Below are positions 34,537-42,707 of a stretch of DNA of 64,000 bases, one piece after another. Source of the DNA: Pontibacter sp. HSC-14F20 (GTDB lineage: Bacteria; Bacteroidota; Bacteroidia; Cytophagales; Hymenobacteraceae). A program made the position numbers and the translations under genes. Under the pieces are notes generated by a model. The model ran no database searches and had not been told where the DNA came from. It saw only the letters and a program-made list of their open reading frames with translations. The stretch is taken from contig NZ_JAHZTC010000001.1 in the NCBI RefSeq assembly GCF_019599265.1, positions 186,001 to 250,000 of the forward strand. Direction: 5' to 3'. Position 1 is the first letter of the stretch. Every line of letters begins with the position of its first letter.

Positions 34537-35616
34537 ATGAACCAATCAGACGTAATTCAGCAAATAGGACAGCAGAGTTCCAAAGTCTTATTTCAATATA
34601 ATCTGACGCAAAATAAATTTGACTTTCTATCGCCGGCTTTTTTTGACATCTGGGAGATTGAGGAATCGCAGTTGCAGGAAAACCCCCAACTGCTGTTTGA
34701 CTCCGTAATTGAAGATGACCGCCCCGCTGTGGAGCGCTGCTGGCAAAAGTTACTCAACGGAGATCATATTGACGAGATTGTACGCATAGAGCTGCAAGGG
34801 CAGAAACGCTATATCCGCTATATCGCTTACCCGATTTACGATAGTGATAAACAGGTGGCGAGCCTGGCAGGTATGGCTGAGAACGTAACCCAGCAGCAGA
34901 ATTTTATAAATTACCTGACTGAATTCGGACAACGTAAGAACAGTGCGCTCGAAATGGTATCGCATGATTTGCGTGGCCCGCTGGCTGTCGTCAAAAGTGT
35001 TGCTTCACTGCTTCGCAAAGAAATTCAGGAAGACGAACAGCAGGAGATTGCACACTATACTGAAATCATTGAAAAAGCCTGTGTGCAATGCACAGACCTG
35101 ATACAGGATTTACTCAGCGAAGAGCATCTCCAATCGATGGAGGTAAATGTGCACAAGACCCATGTAGATGTGAGCGAGCAGATCCGGAATGTGGCAGAGT
35201 TTTACCAGAAGGGCCAGATGGTGCAGCAGCAATTTATACTACAGCTGCCGGAAGAGCCGCTGATGCTGGAACTTGACCAGATAAAATTCTCACAGATACT
35301 GAATAACCTGATCTCTAACTCCATCAAATTCACGCCTTATACCGGCAAAATTACCATACGGGCTTACAAGGATGGGGAAGAGGCTGTGATAGAGCACAGC
35401 GATACCGGCATCGGCATACCGGAACATATGCTTCCTCAAATTTACGAACGGCGGAGTATCGCCTCCAGAAAAGGTTTGAAAGGAGAAGAATCGCGCGGGC
35501 TCGGACTCTCCATTGTGCATCAACTTGTAAAATTGCTGGGTGGCACGATCAGCGTACAGAGTCGGGAGCAGGAGGGAACAACCTTTATGCTCAGGTTACC
35601 CTTGTATGCCGCTTAG
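34537..35616 (+). CDS. PAS-domain sensor histidine kinase
   Basis: A cytoplasmic kinase of about 359 residues with no membrane segment. It has a PAS domain (about residues 15-125), a dimerisation H box MVSHDLRGPLAVVK with the phospho-accepting His143, and an ATPase domain with NNLISNSIKFTP (N box), DTGIGIPEHML (G1) and RGLGLSIVHQLV (G2). The ATG at 34537 is preferred over a GTG at 34519. Its 3' end overlaps the convergent receiver gene by four bases. Its partner is not certain, but the adjacent receiver protein is a candidate. Confidence 0.88.
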   Translation: MNQSDVIQQIGQQSSKVLFQYNLTQNKFDFLSPAFFDIWEIEESQLQENPQLLFDSVIEDDRPAVERCWQKLLNGDHIDEIVRIELQGQKRYIRYIAYPIYDSDKQVASLAGMAENVTQQQNFINYLTEFGQRKNSALEMVSHDLRGPLAVVKSVASLLRKEIQEDEQQEIAHYTEIIEKACVQCTDLIQDLLSEEHLQSMEVNVHKTHVDVSEQIRNVAEFYQKGQMVQQQFILQLPEEPLMLELDQIKFSQILNNLISNSIKFTPYTGKITIRAYKDGEEAVIEHSDTGIGIPEHMLPQIYERRSIASRKGLKGEESRGLGLSIVHQLVKLLGGTISVQSREQEGTTFMLRLPLYAA

Positions 35617-36011
35617 GCACGGCCGTTGCGTGCGCGGCTGATGTAAGCCAGGCTCTCTTCGTCGAGTGGTTTGTGTAGGAAACCGCGCACAAGCGGATAA
35701 GCCTGAGACTGATCTTTGTCGCTGACAGCGATGGAGGAGGTAAGGATAAACACATCCAGTTTTCCTTTGAGCGCTTCTTCATGGGGGCGCAGGGTGTCCA
35801 GAAAATCCCAGCCACTTTTAACAGGCATGTTCAGGTCGAGCAGGATAACGTCCGGCAGGGGAGCGTGAGCTGTCAATGGCAAATCAGCCAGTGCATCATC
35901 TGCTGAGGTATACGCACAGATCTCGTGGGCAAAACCTGCTTCTTCCAGCACCAGTGAGGTCAGGTAAATACTGATGTCATCATCATCAATTATGTATACC
36001 TTACTGACCAT
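35613..36011 (-). CDS. Single-domain response regulator
   Basis: A 132-residue receiver domain without an output domain. The acidic pocket DDDD is near residues 9-12, and the phospho-accepting Asp59 lies in VILLDLNMPVKSGWDF. A threonine/serine switch and a lysine follow in FILTSSIAVSDKDQ. It overlaps the end of the large sensor kinase gene upstream by 11 bases, indicating translational coupling. It probably takes phosphate from that kinase and passes it on or acts by protein contact. Confidence 0.9.
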   Translation of the reverse strand: MVSKVYIIDDDDISIYLTSLVLEEAGFAHEICAYTSADDALADLPLTAHAPLPDVILLDLNMPVKSGWDFLDTLRPHEEALKGKLDVFILTSSIAVSDKDQSQAYPLVRGFLHKPLDEESLAYISRARNGRA

Positions 36012-38223
36012 AGGCTGCGTGCTTAAAATATAAGGTAAAGGTTGTTCCTTGCTCCGGCTTACTTTCTACCTCAATTTCTCCCCCGATAGCGTTCATCTGC
36101 ATTTTCACCAGGTATAGCCCGATGCCTTTTCCGTCGGGTCCTGAATGAAATCGCTTATAGAGTTGGAAAAGATGCGGTTTCACCACCTCCAGGTCCATTC
36201 CACTGCCATTGTCTTTTATACTCAGCTGTAGACTGTTCTTTATCCTTACGCTATTTAATTCAATAAGTAAGTCGCAGTGCGCAGATTTATACTTGATCGC
36301 GTTTGAGACCAGGTTGTGCAGAATGCTATAGATATAGGCACGGTTAGCAAATAGCAGGTCATCTTCTTTCAGGTTCAGCACAACGCGGCCACCGGACAGG
36401 TTGAGTAGATGCTGCAGGCTATGTACCACTTCTATCGCTACTTCGCTTAGGCTGACCATTTCGTGTGCTGCCTGCAGGTTAGCGGACCGTACAGCCAGTA
36501 TTTTGTTCAGGTCACTGATCACATCGTCGAGCCGGCGGGCGCACGTCTCCAGGTTTTGCACACCTTGCATAAAGCGGGCGCTGTTGGGATCAAGTTTCTG
36601 CAGGACCGACGAAAGTCCTATCAGGTTGGCAACAGGTGCGCGCAGATTGTGCGATACGATGTAGTTGAATTGCTGCAAGTCCTGGTTCTGATGGTATAAG
36701 TGCTCAGTGGTTTTGAGCAACTGCTCCTGGTCAAGTTTGCGCTCGGTGATGTCGGTGTGAATATAAACGTGTTTCTCGATCTGGCCCTTATCATTTGCGA
36801 TAGGCGAAATGGTGACATCGGCCCAGATCATTTCTCCGTTTTTCTTGTGACTAAGCATTTCCTTCCGCATGGGAACTCCCATTGCCAGTTGCTCCCTTAC
36901 CCAGGCAAGCTCACGCGGGTCTATGTCAGAATTGGCCAGGAAATCACTAGGGCGCATACCAGCGACTTCTTCCAGGGTATAGCCGGTCACGTTACTGAAA
37001 GCCTCATTCACCCATTCAATCTCAAGTTGGTTGTTGGTGATGATCACGCCATTGGTGGTTTTGCTGGCAACCAGCGAGAGCTTGCGCAATTCCTCCTGCG
37101 CAGCCAGTTGTTCTGTTATATCCACAAACGATACCAGGATGCCATCAGCAAATGGACTGAGGGTCATGCGCAGTATCGTATTAATCTTAGGAAAATACTC
37201 GTCAAATTGGGAGGCTTTTTTGGTTTTGGCCACCTCAAAGCATTTCTGCTGAAACTGAGTATCAATCAGATAAGGATACTCTTCCCAGATATTGCGGTGC
37301 ATCAGATCGTCGAGAGAGCGGCCGAGAAAATTAGCGAAAACCGTGTTGCCAAAGCTGTAGCGCCATGCTCTGTCCAGGGCAAAAAAGCCTTCCATCATGC
37401 TCTCCAGTATGTTATGCAGTTTCTGTGCCTGCGCTTTCACAAGCAAACCGGCCTCTTTTTCGTTAGTGCTGTCTTTGGCAATACACTGAACAGCAAGCAC
37501 ACGACCCTCGAGCACTACAGGAACCAATGTGGCTGACAGGTGGCGCTTAGTACCATTGTGATGTCTGATGCAGGTTTCAAAAGTGCAGGATTGGCCAGCC
37601 AGTGCTTTATTAAAAGCTTCAAATGTCTCAACACGGTATTCGGGCAGCACAAAATCACCAAAATGGCTTTCGGGGAAATCCTCGCGGGTATAGCCAGCTA
37701 TGGCCACTACCGCATCGTTGCACGCTTCTACCTGTCCGTTTATGGTGAGGGTGAACACCAGGTCGGGGTTATTGAAAAATAGCGCTTTGTAATATGCCTG
37801 ACTTTCCCTTTTCTGCCGCAGCGCCTCCATCTTAGATGTAATATCACGGGAGTTAGTCACAATTCCCCGTACATGCGGGTTGTCCAGCATGCTGGTAGAC
37901 ACGCAGCTGAGCCAGTGCCACTTGCCGTTTTTAGCCTTATAGCGGAAAGGTGGAAGGCTGATTTGCTTTTCAGCACCATACAATAGCTTAAAAAGTTCTC
38001 CTCTGAGCGTTGGTCTATCTTCCGGGTGTACAAGATCGAGCACAGGAGTCCCCAGCAGATCTTCCGGCATATATCCCATTTCAGTGCTGATAGAGTCAGA
38101 TACGTACTTGTAGTTGCCTTCTCCATTAAGCACAGTGATGAGCTCGGATCCGTGGCGTACAATAGAACTATAGAAATCTGGCGTAAGCGTCAGCTCTTCA
38201 GAGGGTGTAAAATTTACCTTCAT
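36001..38223 (-). CDS. Multi-PAS sensor histidine kinase
   Basis: A soluble kinase of about 740 residues with four PAS repeats. Typical segments are IVRHGSELITVLNGEGNYKYV, ALFFNNPDLVFTLTINGQVEAC, MMEGFFALDRAWRYSFGN and TNGVIITNNQLEIEWVNEAF. A histidine kinase core follows with FNYIVSHNLRAPVANLIGLS (H box), LHNLVSNAIKYKS (N box) and GKGIGLYLVKMQM (G2). The ATG at 38223 is preferred; the longer frame begins with TTG. The 3' end overlaps the receiver gene, so the two form one unit. The sensed signal is unknown. Confidence 0.88.
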   Translation of the reverse strand: MKVNFTPSEELTLTPDFYSSIVRHGSELITVLNGEGNYKYVSDSISTEMGYMPEDLLGTPVLDLVHPEDRPTLRGELFKLLYGAEKQISLPPFRYKAKNGKWHWLSCVSTSMLDNPHVRGIVTNSRDITSKMEALRQKRESQAYYKALFFNNPDLVFTLTINGQVEACNDAVVAIAGYTREDFPESHFGDFVLPEYRVETFEAFNKALAGQSCTFETCIRHHNGTKRHLSATLVPVVLEGRVLAVQCIAKDSTNEKEAGLLVKAQAQKLHNILESMMEGFFALDRAWRYSFGNTVFANFLGRSLDDLMHRNIWEEYPYLIDTQFQQKCFEVAKTKKASQFDEYFPKINTILRMTLSPFADGILVSFVDITEQLAAQEELRKLSLVASKTTNGVIITNNQLEIEWVNEAFSNVTGYTLEEVAGMRPSDFLANSDIDPRELAWVREQLAMGVPMRKEMLSHKKNGEMIWADVTISPIANDKGQIEKHVYIHTDITERKLDQEQLLKTTEHLYHQNQDLQQFNYIVSHNLRAPVANLIGLSSVLQKLDPNSARFMQGVQNLETCARRLDDVISDLNKILAVRSANLQAAHEMVSLSEVAIEVVHSLQHLLNLSGGRVVLNLKEDDLLFANRAYIYSILHNLVSNAIKYKSAHCDLLIELNSVRIKNSLQLSIKDNGSGMDLEVVKPHLFQLYKRFHSGPDGKGIGLYLVKMQMNAIGGEIEVESKPEQGTTFTLYFKHAAYGQ

Positions 38224-38461
38224 AAAGGTGTATTGGGTGTTAACTTCTTGAATGTAATTGTAATCAGGCAATATGTGTTCAATTGTTTGATAAAATTTAT
38301 GAAATTGTTCTAAATGTCGAAAAATGGCTTTTTAATATCCTATTACTTGTAATGCACTCAATTGCCAGCTTTTAAGTGAGGCTGTATAAGAAGATATGTT
38401 TTGATTTTAAGTAGGATAATTAGGAGTGGTCACTAAGGAAAGAATTGCACTCTTTTAGAAC

Positions 38462-38501
38462 ATAAAAAGCCGGACTGTTTAAGAACAGTCCGGCTTTTTA
38501 T
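38462..38501 (-). terminator. Terminator downstream of the S8 peptidase remnant
   Basis: An 18-bp perfect stem (38462-38479 with 38484-38501) with A and T runs at the ends, just past the stop of the minus-strand gene at 38520. Confidence 0.9.
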
Positions 38502-38519
38502 GTTGGGAGTAGGTATAGC

Positions 38520-39546
38520 TTATTCTGTTACGGCACGCAAAGCGTTCACGCGGCCATAACCGAAGTATGGGTCGCGGCCCGGTTTGCCCAGGTCGTCGGA
38601 CGTGGCGCGTAGTTTGGCCAGTACATGCGACGGATCCATTTTGCCGCCATTTTTACCGATGAGGAGGGCAGCTACACCAGCCGCATGCGGGCCCGCCATA
38701 CTCGTGCCTACAGACCAGTAGTAACTGCCATTACCTGTGCTGAAAACGTAGTCGAATACATACACATACTGCCTTATGCCACCAATTACGGTTATTTCAT
38801 TGCCAGGGTACATATAGTCACCGCCTGGAGCAGCGAAATGTATGTCAGAGGTACCGAAGTTGGAGTAGGAGGCGAAGCCATCCAGTGAGGTAGTGGCAGG
38901 AGCGAGCGCCCAGCCACTTGGAGCAGTTGCCGAGATAGAAATTACTGGCTGCCATATCAATGTTTGGAGCCAGGTCTGGGTGGTCGAGGTCGAAACCGCT
39001 ATCCAGAACGGCTACACGCACACCGCTTCCGCGGTGGCCTGCGTTCTAGGCCTGTGGCGCTTTGATGGCAGCATGTCCCCATTGCAGGTCAAAGTAACTG
39101 TCGTTGTCTCCACTTGCAGGCGGTGTACCCACTTCGCCCAGTTCTACAATTTTCATGTCATCCGGATTATACCACTGCACCTCCAGGTCGCGCACCACAG
39201 AGCGCACACCATTTATCTTAGCGGCTTTAGAGGCAAAATTCGGGTCTTCTGAATACACAGTAGCAACCCCTGCTTCCTCCATCAAGCTGGTAATCTCGCC
39301 GTTAGCGGCTCTCAGGTTACTTGCTATACCTGCAGGCAGCTTTTCGCTGCTCGACAATACTACGTAGTGGTTTTTGCGCAGCTTCACATTAGAGCCCGGG
39401 TGGACGCCCTGTGCCATAAGCGAATCCTCTGCACTTAATTCGGCTCCGGGGTTCATGTCTTCCTCGGGGTTACAACCGGCCAGGCCAATAAAGGCAAAGG
39501 TCGCTGCCACACGCAGGCTGTTTCGGGTAGAAAATCTGTTAGTCAT
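38520..39546 (-). pseudogene. Broken S8 (subtilisin-like) peptidase
   Basis: Starts at 39546 with a lipoprotein signal (IGLAGC, Cys25) and an inhibitor-like prodomain. A TAG at 39046-39048, probably from TGG, stops the frame within the phrase APQA(W)NAGHRGSG. The same frame reads on to the catalytic Asp in VRVAVLDSGFDLDHPDLA. Around 38950 it shifts and jumps straight to PVISISATAPSG, missing the section with the catalytic histidine and oxyanion asparagine. The last part has the serine motif GTSMAGPHAAGVAAL. With a stop, a shift and a lost section, it should be inactive. Confidence 0.8.
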
Positions 39547-39870
39547 ATTAATGGTTTTATGGTTAGCAATAGGTAAAGCATTATCCGATGACCTGAGAAG
39601 ACAGACCCGCTGTGTATGGCTCTAAATTTCCCTATCCGGATCACTATTCGAGGTTTTAGGCTGGATTCCGGAGCGAAAGTTTTATAATGTCAATGATTTA
39701 TCAGTTGTTATGGTAATGAGAATATATCAATACGGGATGGGTTTAATTATTGTTATAGCAAATTAAAATATAACTATATTAATGAATTATTATATAGTTT
39801 AAGTTGAATCCTTTCGGGATTGGGGAAGACTTTATATATTAAACCGAATTCAGTGCCTTTAGTAGGAAAC
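39547..39870. other. AT-rich spacer, no gene seen
   Basis: There is no credible coding region. Long runs of A/T lie at 39760-39800. An open frame on the minus strand (39774-40082) crosses into the hairpin-rich stretch but has no recognisable likeness. Confidence 0.5.
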
Positions 39871-39878
39871 GATTGAGT

Positions 39879-40169
39879 AGGGAGACGTATGAAATAGCCG
39901 CACTTGGACCTCGAGCCGTGCACAGCTCCCGCGAACGTCTCCCCAAGAGCCGTAGCTATATCTGGTACCCGTTTGGCGAAAGCCGATCTGTCAGACACTC
40001 GCAGGTCTGAAAGAGTCTGCAAGGTCCGGGACCGTAGACCACACACCGGAAAATAAATTTTAAAAAGATAACAACATTTCAATATAGACGAGCGTATATA
40101 TAGGCAGCTTAGCGAAAGCTCATTTTGTATATTAGAAGTGGCCCCGGAGGTGAACGACCGGGGCCACTT
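39879..40169. ncRNA. Hairpin-rich intergenic stretch, possible structured RNA
   Basis: GC-rich island inside AT-rich flanks. GGGAGACGT (39880-39888) pairs perfectly with 39935-39943, enclosing a smaller GAGC/GCTC hairpin. GGCGAAAGCC (a GNRA-type loop) lies near 39974. TCAGAC (39991-39996) pairs with 40005-40010, and GGTCCGGGACC follows. A terminator at 40137-40169 ends the region on the plus strand. I do not recognise a known RNA such as RNase P, tmRNA, 6S or a group II intron. It could be a decayed element. Confidence 0.3.
40137..40169 (+). terminator. Strong terminator with no obvious gene upstream
   Basis: An 11-bp perfect stem AGTGGCCCCGG (40137-40147) with 40159-40169, followed by seven T's. 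The nearest plus-strand gene upstream is more than 4 kb away, so it ends an unseen transcript or acts on both strands. Confidence 0.85.
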
Positions 40170-40456
40170 TTTTTATGTCTATACCAACGCTGGGGATTGG
40201 CTGTTCAGAAATCAGAAAGGCGCGTGTGCTATGGAGTCGCATTAATATACAAACCATGCGCCGCGCTGCCAAGAAGATTTGAGTAAAATCACAAATTTAT
40301 ACTAAATGCGCCGATCCGTTTTGATTTTAAATATGGAAGCCCTTTCTTGCAAACCATTGTCGAAATAGCTGGGTTGGAGCACGCAGGTTGTTTAATTGTG
40401 GGAACCATGATATCGCTGATCGCCGCGCTTATACCTGCCCTACAGACTGAACTGCA

Positions 40457-40858
40457 ATGATAATATACAAAAAAGATTATATAAACATTGCCTATTACGA
40501 GGCTGAGAAACTGCTTGAGATTACCTGGCTGGCCTACGCCTCCAGCGCAGCGTACCGCGAGGCGATGCTACAATACATTGAGGCCCTCCAAAAGTATGAA
40601 ATCAAGCGCTGGTTAGCTGACTACCGTCAGGCCCGGGTGGTAAGGTTGTCAGATCAGGAGTGGACGAGAGAAGTGTGGTCTGCCTTATTTTTTCAACAAT
40701 CGCAGCAACTCGAAAAGGTGGCCCGCGTCAAGTCTTCTGACATTTCAGCCCGGATCAGCTTTGAGAACATGTTCAGGTATATCGACCAGAGTCAGCTCCC
40801 TTATGGCTTTATGGAGTTTGAGTTTTATGGCGAAGCCCGGAACTGGCTGCTGGCTTAA
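40457..40858 (+). CDS. Conserved hypothetical protein, paralogue of 48925-49356
   Basis: A 133-residue soluble protein without a signal. The pattern W-x-YR-x-A, LQKYEIKRWLADYRQAR and SDQEWT recurs in the protein at 48925 (EYRQALINI, LQKYNACGWLVDFSRMA, SDQNWT), so they are members of one family. The size and alternating strand/helix pattern recall SpoIIAA/STAS-like domains, which often bind partners in signalling, but this is a guess. The creatininase-family gene starts 48 bases downstream and may be cotranscribed. Confidence 0.6.
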   Translation: MIIYKKDYINIAYYEAEKLLEITWLAYASSAAYREAMLQYIEALQKYEIKRWLADYRQARVVRLSDQEWTREVWSALFFQQSQQLEKVARVKSSDISARISFENMFRYIDQSQLPYGFMEFEFYGEARNWLLA

Positions 40859-40906
40859 CGTTCTGCAAGCCCTACAGTTAACAAACTACCTTAAACCCAA
40901 CGCACT

Positions 40907-41674
40907 ATGCGCCCCTACATCCTCGCCGAATCGAACTGGAAAGATATTAAAGACCAACAGGTTGACGTAGCCATACTACCCTGGGGCGCCACCGAAGCAC
41001 ACAATTATCACCTGCCATACGGCACCGACGTTTACGAGGCCGAAGCAGTAGCTGCCGAAGCAGCCCGGCTGGCCTGGGAAGCAGGATCAAAGGTAACAGT
41101 GCTTCCGGTTATCCCTTTTGGCGTGAACACCGGCCAGGCAGACATCACACTGGACATTAACCTGAACCCCAGCACCCAACTGGCCATCCTGCGCGACATT
41201 GTGGAAGTGCTCAATAGGCAAGGGATCCATAAACTGCTGGTCCTCAACAGCCATGGTGGCAATGATTTTAAACCGATGTTGCGCGAACTCGGTCTGAAGT
41301 TTCCGGATATGTTTCTGCTCACCTGTAACTGGTTTCTGGCAGCCGATCGAAAGGCCTTCTTCAACAGCCCCGGTGACCACGCCGATGAAATGGAGACCAG
41401 CATAATGCAACACCTGCGCCCTGACCTGGTGCTGCCGCTGAGCGAGGCCGGTGAGGGCAGAGAGCACAAATCGAGGCTGACAGGTATACGTGAAGGCTGG
41501 GCCTGGTCAGAGCGCCTGTGGTCGCAGGTAAGCGACGACACCGGCATCGGCAATCCCGCTGCTGCGACGCCCGCCAAAGGCAAAGCCTTTTTTGAAGCAA
41601 CTACCCGCAACATCGCCCAACTCCTGCAGGAACTCGCCGCTGTTGACCCGAAAGACAGGTATAGGAGGGGGTAG
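40907..41674 (+). CDS. Creatininase-family amidohydrolase
   Basis: A 255-residue protein with the creatininase-family metal site: LPWGATEAHNYHLPYGTD (about residues 26-43) and LNSHGGND (about 116). Further conserved residues lie in GDHADEMETS. Family enzymes open cyclic amides such as creatinine or process cofactor precursors (MftE-like). Nothing here indicates the substrate. The metal ligands Glu, Asp and His are all in place, so the enzyme is probably active. Confidence 0.82.
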   Translation: MRPYILAESNWKDIKDQQVDVAILPWGATEAHNYHLPYGTDVYEAEAVAAEAARLAWEAGSKVTVLPVIPFGVNTGQADITLDINLNPSTQLAILRDIVEVLNRQGIHKLLVLNSHGGNDFKPMLRELGLKFPDMFLLTCNWFLAADRKAFFNSPGDHADEMETSIMQHLRPDLVLPLSEAGEGREHKSRLTGIREGWAWSERLWSQVSDDTGIGNPAAATPAKGKAFFEATTRNIAQLLQELAAVDPKDRYRRG

Positions 41675-42081
41675 GAGTTTGAGATTTTGAGAATGAAGCG
41701 ATGTTACACTGTAATGCCGTTCTTGCATTAGGGCTTTTCACTGGCTCTTCCGGACATCCGTATCTGGAAGCATTTCTGCCGCATACATTCTTGCCCCCAT
41801 ATACCTGCAACACTAGACTGGAACACTACGATGTGGACATCCCCAACAGTTTGTTTCGGGAATTGGATGTCCTAAAGTGCATTTAAAAGAGCCCTTCAAA
41901 TCGTGCCTATACCTGTAGGGACAGGTCGCGACCTGTCCGAATCGTACACGAGCTATGCCTGTCCTATTTGCGCACCGGCGTACTTGTCCAAGTCGCTCAA
42001 GATTATTCGCTAGGAGTAGGGGCTTTTGACAAAGGAGCAAGTTAATCGTTAGCCCAATATTTTAACCTTTCAACCAAAAAC
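41675..42081. other. Spacer with palindromes, no gene
   Basis: Contains a perfect 20-bp palindrome, GGACAGGTCGCGACCTGTCC (41919-41938), of the kind found in REP-like extragenic repeats. An 8-bp inverted pair lies at 41835-41842 with 41865-41872. The phrase GGAGCAAGTTAATCGTTAGC near 42031 echoes the dispersed repeat copies. The open frame at 41701 is poor and not called. Confidence 0.6.
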
Positions 42082-42131
42082 AAAAACCCATGCTGCACTG
42101 GCATATCCGCCAATGTACAGCATGGGTTTTT
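42082..42131. terminator. Bidirectional terminator before mscL
   Basis: A 14-bp perfect stem (42082-42095 with 42118-42131) with A and T runs at its ends, between the convergent creatininase-family and mscL genes. The mscL stop is 16 bases away. Confidence 0.88.
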
Positions 42132-42147
42132 TATGAAATAGATGCGC

Positions 42148-42582
42148 TTATTTCGCTGCGATGGTACGCAGGGCGTCGCGCATTTCGGTAAGGAGCACTT
42201 CTTCTTTGGTTGGAGCCGGTGGCACTGCAGGGGCAGCGGCTTTTTTGCGCATCAGGCGGTTCATACCTTTCACAATCATGAAAATAATGAAGGCCAGGAT
42301 AAGGAAATTAAGGACTACAGTCACAAAGTTACCCCAGGCAAATACGGCACCGAGCTTACGCGCTTCTTCCAGCGCCAGGCCAGAAGGAACCGCACTCGAA
42401 AGTGGTACATAGAGGTTTGAGAAGTCCATGTCGCCTACGGCTGTTCCTATCAGTGGCATGATCAGGTCGTTTACAACCGAATTAACCAGACCACTGAAGG
42501 CACCACCAATGATAATACCAATGGCCAGGTCCATTACGTTGCCACGCATGGCAAACTCTTTAAATTCTTTTATCATGCCCAT
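42148..42582 (-). CDS. mscL: Large-conductance mechanosensitive channel
   Basis: A 144-residue inner-membrane channel that opens under osmotic shock. Two transmembrane helices are visible: VMDLAIGIIIGGAFSGLVNS (about 16-36), the glycine-rich pore helix, and FVTVVLNFLILAFIIFMIVKG (about 86-106). The N-terminal FKEFAMRGNV and the C-terminal amphipathic helix (LLTEMRDALRTI) fit the family. Either of two ATGs, MGMI or MIKE, could be the start. The SulP gene lies upstream on the same strand, 125 bases away. Confidence 0.95.
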   Translation of the reverse strand: MGMIKEFKEFAMRGNVMDLAIGIIIGGAFSGLVNSVVNDLIMPLIGTAVGDMDFSNLYVPLSSAVPSGLALEEARKLGAVFAWGNFVTVVLNFLILAFIIFMIVKGMNRLMRKKAAAPAVPPAPTKEEVLLTEMRDALRTIAAK

Positions 42583-42707
42583 AAGCTCTGATTTTTGATA
42601 GTGAGTGAATTGAATGGTTTTTGATATGTAAATATATAGATTTGGAAGTATAAAGCAAGTGCTCTATACCTAAGTATTTAATGGGATTAACTGTATTGGT
42701 AGAAAAA

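Noticed and set aside
36700-37536. Plus-strand open frame of 278 codons opposite the PAS kinase
   Set aside because: It is antisense to conserved PAS domains with no likeness to a family.
39880-39943. Group II intron domain V or another known RNA
   Set aside because: A GAGC/GCTC hairpin is present, but the conserved catalytic triad and bulge of domain V are not; no RNase P, tmRNA or 6S hallmark is seen.
39774-40082. Minus-strand open frame of 102 codons in the hairpin-rich stretch
   Set aside because: No promoter, terminator or family likeness is seen; the several stems fit a structured RNA better, though a fragment of a lost gene is possible.
41701-41886. Open frame of 61 codons after the creatininase-family gene
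   Set aside because: It is short, has poor codon use, contains an inverted repeat, and has no likeness.
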